Shown here piece after piece: positions 7,352 to 9,606 of a DNA stretch of 9,606 nucleotides. The translations under genes were made by a program, and so were the position numbers. Below the pieces are notes generated by a model that did no database searches, was not told the origin of the DNA, and saw nothing but the letters and a program-made list of their open reading frames with translations. This stretch comes from Sphaerochaeta sp. UBA5849 (GTDB lineage: Bacteria > Spirochaetota > Spirochaetia > Sphaerochaetales > Sphaerochaetaceae), in assembly GCA_002432715.1 (NCBI GenBank), contig DJGJ01000063.1, positions 1,351 through 10,956 of the forward strand, given 5' to 3'. Numbering within the stretch: the stretch's first letter is position 1; each line of letters starts with the position of its first letter.

Positions 7352-9136
7352 TTATGTGTGTTCAACAAGTTCGAGTATCGGATCGAAGGTGGTCAAAGCA
7401 ATGCAGTCAACCGGTCCTACATCAGTGATTGCATAGTCGGGGATTGCCGTGATTGGCAAAAAGAACATGTACATCAACGGTTCGGGCAGATCACACCCAA
7501 GCAACCGTGCTGCTGTGTTGATTTCATCCTCCCTTTGTGCCACTTCCCCGGGTTCGAGGTCGCAGACTATACCTCCGACAGGCAAGGAGAGAAAATCAAG
7601 GACCTTTCCATCCTTGACCACCACCTGCCCCCCGCCTTCCTTAATCAAATGATTCACAGCAACAGCCATATCCTCGGCATTGGCACCCAAAACAATGATG
7701 TTGTTGTCATCCGGTGCAGCCGAGGAGGCCATTGCTCCGGCTTTCAGACTCCAGCCCGAGCAGAAAGCAAGACTCTTGTTCCCGTTGATGCCGAATCGTT
7801 CCAACACTGAAACCATCAGGACATCCTCTTTGGTGTCAGGTTGCACTACATGGTCGACGACATCCAGCCACACATCACGACGCTTGCGGACAAACGGACC
7901 TTTGACCTGCATTGACAGGACCTTTGCCTTGCCGTTTGCCAATGGCACGCGATACTCAAAATCCTTTGCCGTAACAGGCTTGCACTTCAGTTCGCTGGTA
8001 AGCAACTTACTTCGCTTCGGAGCCTGTAGATCATAGGTGAGCTTGTGGTTGCGGGCCACCAACTTCCCGTTGGCGATGACCGCTTGCACATTGAAGGAGC
8101 TTGGATTGTCCACCAACAGGATGTCGGCAATACGGCCCGGGGAGATGGAGCCGACAAGGTGGTCGATCCTGTACGCCTCGGCGCTGTTGATCGTTCCCAT
8201 CTGGATGGCCGTCATGGGATCCACACCCGCTTTGATGGCAAGACGCACCAAGTGGTCTACATGGCCTTTCTCAACCAAGTCTTTCGCAGTGACATCATCG
8301 GTGCAAAAGCTCACACGCCTTGATAGGGCGGGATTCACCTCGGTTACGGCGCGGATGTTCTCAGCAAGGAAATGGGTTACCGAGGACTCGCGGATGACCA
8401 TGTGCATGCCCTTGCGCAACTTTTCAACCACTTCCTGGTGGTCATAGCTTTCATGGTCCAGACGGACGCCTGCACACAGATACCCGTTCAAATCATTGCC
8501 TCGCGCCATAGGGGCACAACCAAAAATCGGGAGGCGGTTCTTGTGCGCAAGCGAGAGTGCACCCAAAGTGTCTTCATCCAACTCTTGTACTGCTTCCCTC
8601 ACGGTCTCCCAGACACCAAAGCATTCAGGCCACTGTTGCACGTGCCTATGAATTTCTGGGTCGAAATTACAGGAAATAGTCGAGGTTGGAAACGTGTAGG
8701 GAGTCTTGTAGGGAGCGCCCCAGAAAACCTTGAGCGGACTTTGCTTGATCTCGGCAAACACCTCCTTTAGGCCGTCAAGACCGGAGACCGAGATATACTC
8801 ATCAAGGCCGCTGACCATGCTCGTGGTTCCCGAGGGTACAATAGCTTTGGCAAAGCTGGTGATACTCAGTTTGCTGCACTCGCTGTGGATGTGCCCATCG
8901 ATGAGTCCGGGCACCAGATAGCTGCCCGACGCATCAATGACCTTGGTGTTCGGGCCTCGATACGCAGATACATCGCCTACTGCAACAATCATATCTTGAT
9001 AGATGGCTATGTCTGCCGGATAGATTTCACTGGTCATGACATTGACCAGGTTTCCGTGCAGAATAAGTGTGTCGGCAGGAATCAGTGCGCGACCGGCGCG
9101 TACAACCTGCCTTAGGTTTTCAATCGTTCGTTCCAT
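7352..9136 (-). CDS. Divergent adenine-deaminase-like amidohydrolase
   Basis: The product has 594 residues. ATG 9136 is chosen because GGAGG lies 7 bases upstream; an earlier in-frame start at 9154 would place that ribosome site inside the coding region. It aligns along its whole length with the canonical deaminase of the same operon. Retained are GLIDGHIHSE (H82, H84), VWETV (E177), RLDHES (H228) and FCTDDV (D280, D281). Changed are DPHE to GLDE (D112, E113) and VDGHSPG to IFGCAPM, which puts C207 where the canonical enzyme has the beta-strand-5 His ligand. The C-terminal domain (DDNNIIVLGANAEDMAVAV, LPVGGIVCD) is intact. It probably hydrolyses a related aminopurine or other cyclic substrate, or has altered metal chemistry. 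It is the first gene of the operon, directly behind the structured leader. An adenine deaminase label would be too specific. Confidence 0.88.
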   Translation of the reverse strand: MERTIENLRQVVRAGRALIPADTLILHGNLVNVMTSEIYPADIAIYQDMIVAVGDVSAYRGPNTKVIDASGSYLVPGLIDGHIHSECSKLSITSFAKAIVPSGTTSMVSGLDEYISVSGLDGLKEVFAEIKQSPLKVFWGAPYKTPYTFPTSTISCNFDPEIHRHVQQWPECFGVWETVREAVQELDEDTLGALSLAHKNRLPIFGCAPMARGNDLNGYLCAGVRLDHESYDHQEVVEKLRKGMHMVIRESSVTHFLAENIRAVTEVNPALSRRVSFCTDDVTAKDLVEKGHVDHLVRLAIKAGVDPMTAIQMGTINSAEAYRIDHLVGSISPGRIADILLVDNPSSFNVQAVIANGKLVARNHKLTYDLQAPKRSKLLTSELKCKPVTAKDFEYRVPLANGKAKVLSMQVKGPFVRKRRDVWLDVVDHVVQPDTKEDVLMVSVLERFGINGNKSLAFCSGWSLKAGAMASSAAPDDNNIIVLGANAEDMAVAVNHLIKEGGGQVVVKDGKVLDFLSLPVGGIVCDLEPGEVAQREDEINTAARLLGCDLPEPLMYMFFLPITAIPDYAITDVGPVDCIALTTFDPILELVEHT

Positions 9137-9138
9137 TG

Positions 9139-9164
9139 TGAATCCTCCAATCAATCAAAATTCA
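9139..9164 (-). promoter_or_regulatory. Hairpin presenting the ribosome-binding site
   Basis: On the minus strand TGAAT (9164-9160) can pair with ATTCA (9143-9139), enclosing the GGAGG site (9148-9144) in a 16-base loop. The 5-bp stem abuts the closing helix of leader copy 4 (ending at 9165). It could couple folding of the leader to translation, but the stem is short. Confidence 0.3.
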
Positions 9165-9214
9165 GATATTCCGGCCTCTCGGCGAACCGGGCTTCCCGTC
9201 CCGCGGTTTATATC
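9165..9214 (-). repeat. Leader element, copy 4
   Basis: P1 is GATAT-aaa-CCG (9214-9204) with CGG-a-ATATC (9173-9165), split by a 3x1 internal loop. P2 is CGGG (9203-9200) with CCCG (9191-9188), loop ACGGGAAG; the second pair is G-C where copies 1 and 3 have A-U, a compensatory change. P3 is GCC (9183-9181) with GGC (9176-9174), loop GAGA. Confidence 0.6.
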
Positions 9215-9231
9215 CAGACGAATGGTGTAAG

Positions 9232-9275
9232 GTTGAAGGTATTGCTACAATTCAGGCTTCCCGTCCTGCTCCAAC
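9232..9275 (-). repeat. Leader element, copy 3
   Basis: P1 is GTTGGAG (9275-9269) with CTTCAAC (9238-9232), seven pairs including one G-U. P2 is CAGG (9268-9265) with CCTG (9256-9253), loop ACGGGAAG. P3 is ATTG (9251-9248) with CAAT (9244-9241), loop TAG. P1 abuts P2. Confidence 0.6.
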
Positions 9276-9299
9276 TCTTTCGGAATTTTGTGGATTGGT

Positions 9300-9353
9300 A
9301 CGTACAAGGCGGCACGCAGCCACGAACCAGGCCTCCTACTCTGCTTGTTACGT
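9300..9353 (-). repeat. Leader element, copy 2 (divergent core)
   Basis: P1 is ACGT-a-ACAAG (9353-9344) with CTTGTACGT (9308-9300), nine pairs with one bulged A. The P2 region 9343-9328 aligns without gaps to the other copies but has a weakened stem (three pairs plus an A-C mismatch) and a changed loop. P3 is GTGGC (9323-9319) with GCCGC (9313-9309), loop TGCGT. P3 directly abuts P1. Confidence 0.5.
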
Positions 9354-9373
9354 TGTGTATTGGATATGAGAAA

Positions 9374-9427
9374 CAGCGGCTTCATATCAACGATACGGAC
9401 CAGGCTTCCCGTCCTGCATCTCCGCTG
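9374..9427 (-). repeat. Leader element, copy 1
   Basis: P1 is CAGCGG (9427-9422) with CCGCTG (9379-9374). P2 is CAGG (9416-9413) with CCTG (9404-9401) around the loop ACGGGAAG. P3 is CGTATC (9397-9392) with GATATG (9388-9383), loop GTT, one G-U pair. Unlike the other copies, five bases separate P1 and P2. Confidence 0.6.
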
Positions 9428-9434
9428 CCACGGA

Positions 9435-9463
9435 ATTATACGATTATTCTTTGAACATGTTTT
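9435..9463 (-). promoter_or_regulatory. Promoter of the deaminase-permease operon
   Basis: A perfect TATAAT lies at 9440-9435 on the minus strand. At a 17-base spacer the -35 position reads AAAACA (9463-9458), a poor match to TTGACA. Transcription would start near 9428, one base before the first helix of leader copy 1, which supports the assignment. Confidence 0.5.
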
Positions 9464-9489
9464 ATGTTTTGTAAAGACAAATGTGATAT

Positions 9490-9541
9490 TTTTTAGAAAA
9501 AAGAAAGGCTTTTGCTCTACTACAGCTGTCGTAGCCAGCAA
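9490..9541 (-). terminator. Hairpin with T-rich tail, probable terminator
   Basis: On the minus strand TTGCT-gg-CTAC-g-ACAG (9541-9526) pairs with CTGT-a-GTAG-AGCAA (9525-9512), followed after five bases by TTTCTTTTTTCT. This would end a transcript entering from the right edge. It contains the palindrome ACAGCTGT and could alternatively be an operator. The remaining bases 9542-9606 hold a TATAAT on the minus strand (9589-9584) and an open ATG at 9578 on the plus strand without a well-placed ribosome site; no gene is supported there. Confidence 0.45.
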
Positions 9542-9606
9542 CCTGTAACAACATTTTAGGAATTGTGCAAAAATAACATGAGCATTATAGATTTATTTAC
9601 GCCAAT

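Larger units (their letters stand above)
9137..9428 (-). ncRNA. Structured 5' leader with four tandem three-way-junction elements
   Basis: This stretch has no gene. Reading the minus strand from the predicted start near 9428, four copies of an element with the core GCAGGACGGGAAGCCTGG occur at 9417-9400, 9344-9327, 9269-9252 and 9204-9187, at intervals of 73, 75 and 65 bases. Each core sits inside a fold made of an outer helix P1, the core hairpin P2 and a second hairpin P3. P2 and P3 are joined by GTC, GTTC, A and GTTC respectively, and P1 abuts P2 directly in copies 2-4. P1 and P3 differ in sequence in every copy but still pair. No T-tract terminator lies between copy 4 and the ATG, so any control is more likely on translation or RNA stability. 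It lacks the conserved purine-riboswitch core and I recognise no known class. The folding is manual. Confidence 0.65.

Noticed and set aside
9137..9154. N-terminal extension MIGGFT of the Ade-like protein
   Set aside because: Those codons contain the GGAGG ribosome site of the ATG at 9136.
9187..9417. CRISPR array
   Set aside because: Only four short units, with diverged repeats and spacers that themselves fold and pair with repeat flanks; no cas genes are present.
9165..9427. GEMM/c-di-GMP-I or glutamine (glnA) riboswitch, from the partial similarity of GGACGGGAAGCC
   Set aside because: Only a short core resembles those classes; their remaining conserved segments and helices are not found around any of the four copies.
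9374..9440. Canonical purine riboswitch (the TATAAT resembles its conserved start)
   Set aside because: The conserved GTTTCTACC segment and kissing loops of that class are missing; TATAAT is better read as the -10 element.
9578..9606. Start of a plus-strand gene (MSIIDLFTP) running off the right edge
   Set aside because: Only nine codons are visible, and the nearest AGGAA is about 15 bases from the ATG, too far for a normal ribosome site; not enough to call.

Overview
The window holds six genes, one of them cut by the left edge and one frameshifted, plus a structured 5' leader. Base composition is moderate, Shine-Dalgarno sites are strong (AAGGAG/GGAGG) and genes are tightly packed. The mixture of a hybrid sensor kinase, an Ade-type deaminase operon and small secreted proteins would fit a free-living anaerobe such as a Sphaerochaeta-like spirochaete. 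That is an impression only; nothing here proves the taxon.

Left part (1-3770). The C-terminal part of a hybrid histidine kinase (HATPase, degenerate receiver, intact receiver, HPt) runs rightward. It meets a leftward membrane-anchored alpha/beta hydrolase tail to tail, and their stop codons overlap. A 167-base divergent intergenic region with an inverted repeat separates the hydrolase from a rightward exported protein. That protein has two related repeat domains, and its frame is broken by an apparent one-base indel near 3425-3437. A strong GC-rich hairpin at 3731-3775 separates this gene from the next operon.

Right part (3775-9440), leftward. This is a compact operon transcribed in the order: divergent adenine-deaminase-like amidohydrolase, NCS2 nucleobase permease, 87-residue small protein, canonical adenine deaminase. 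Gaps are 11, 12 and -1 bases. The Shine-Dalgarno sites of the permease and the small protein directly follow the preceding gene's stop codon. The set reads as uptake and deamination of one or more aminopurines. The first deaminase-like enzyme has Cys where the canonical enzyme has a metal-ligand His, so its substrate may differ. The small protein has the sequence pattern of a CDC48-N-like double-psi beta-barrel.

The most striking feature is the roughly 290-base leader of this operon (9137-9428). It starts just after a perfect TATAAT and carries four tandem copies of an approximately 50-nt element. Each copy can be folded by hand into the same three-way junction: an outer helix P1 of different sequence in each copy, a P2 hairpin with a shared 8-nt loop (ACGGGAAG in three copies), and a variable P3 hairpin. 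The outer helices and P3 differ in sequence yet still pair, and P2 of copy 4 shows an A-U to G-C compensatory change. I do not recognise it as a known riboswitch class. It looks like a tandem cis-regulatory RNA controlling purine uptake and deamination. Right of it is a hairpin with a T-rich tail, probably a terminator, and AT-rich sequence with no convincing gene.
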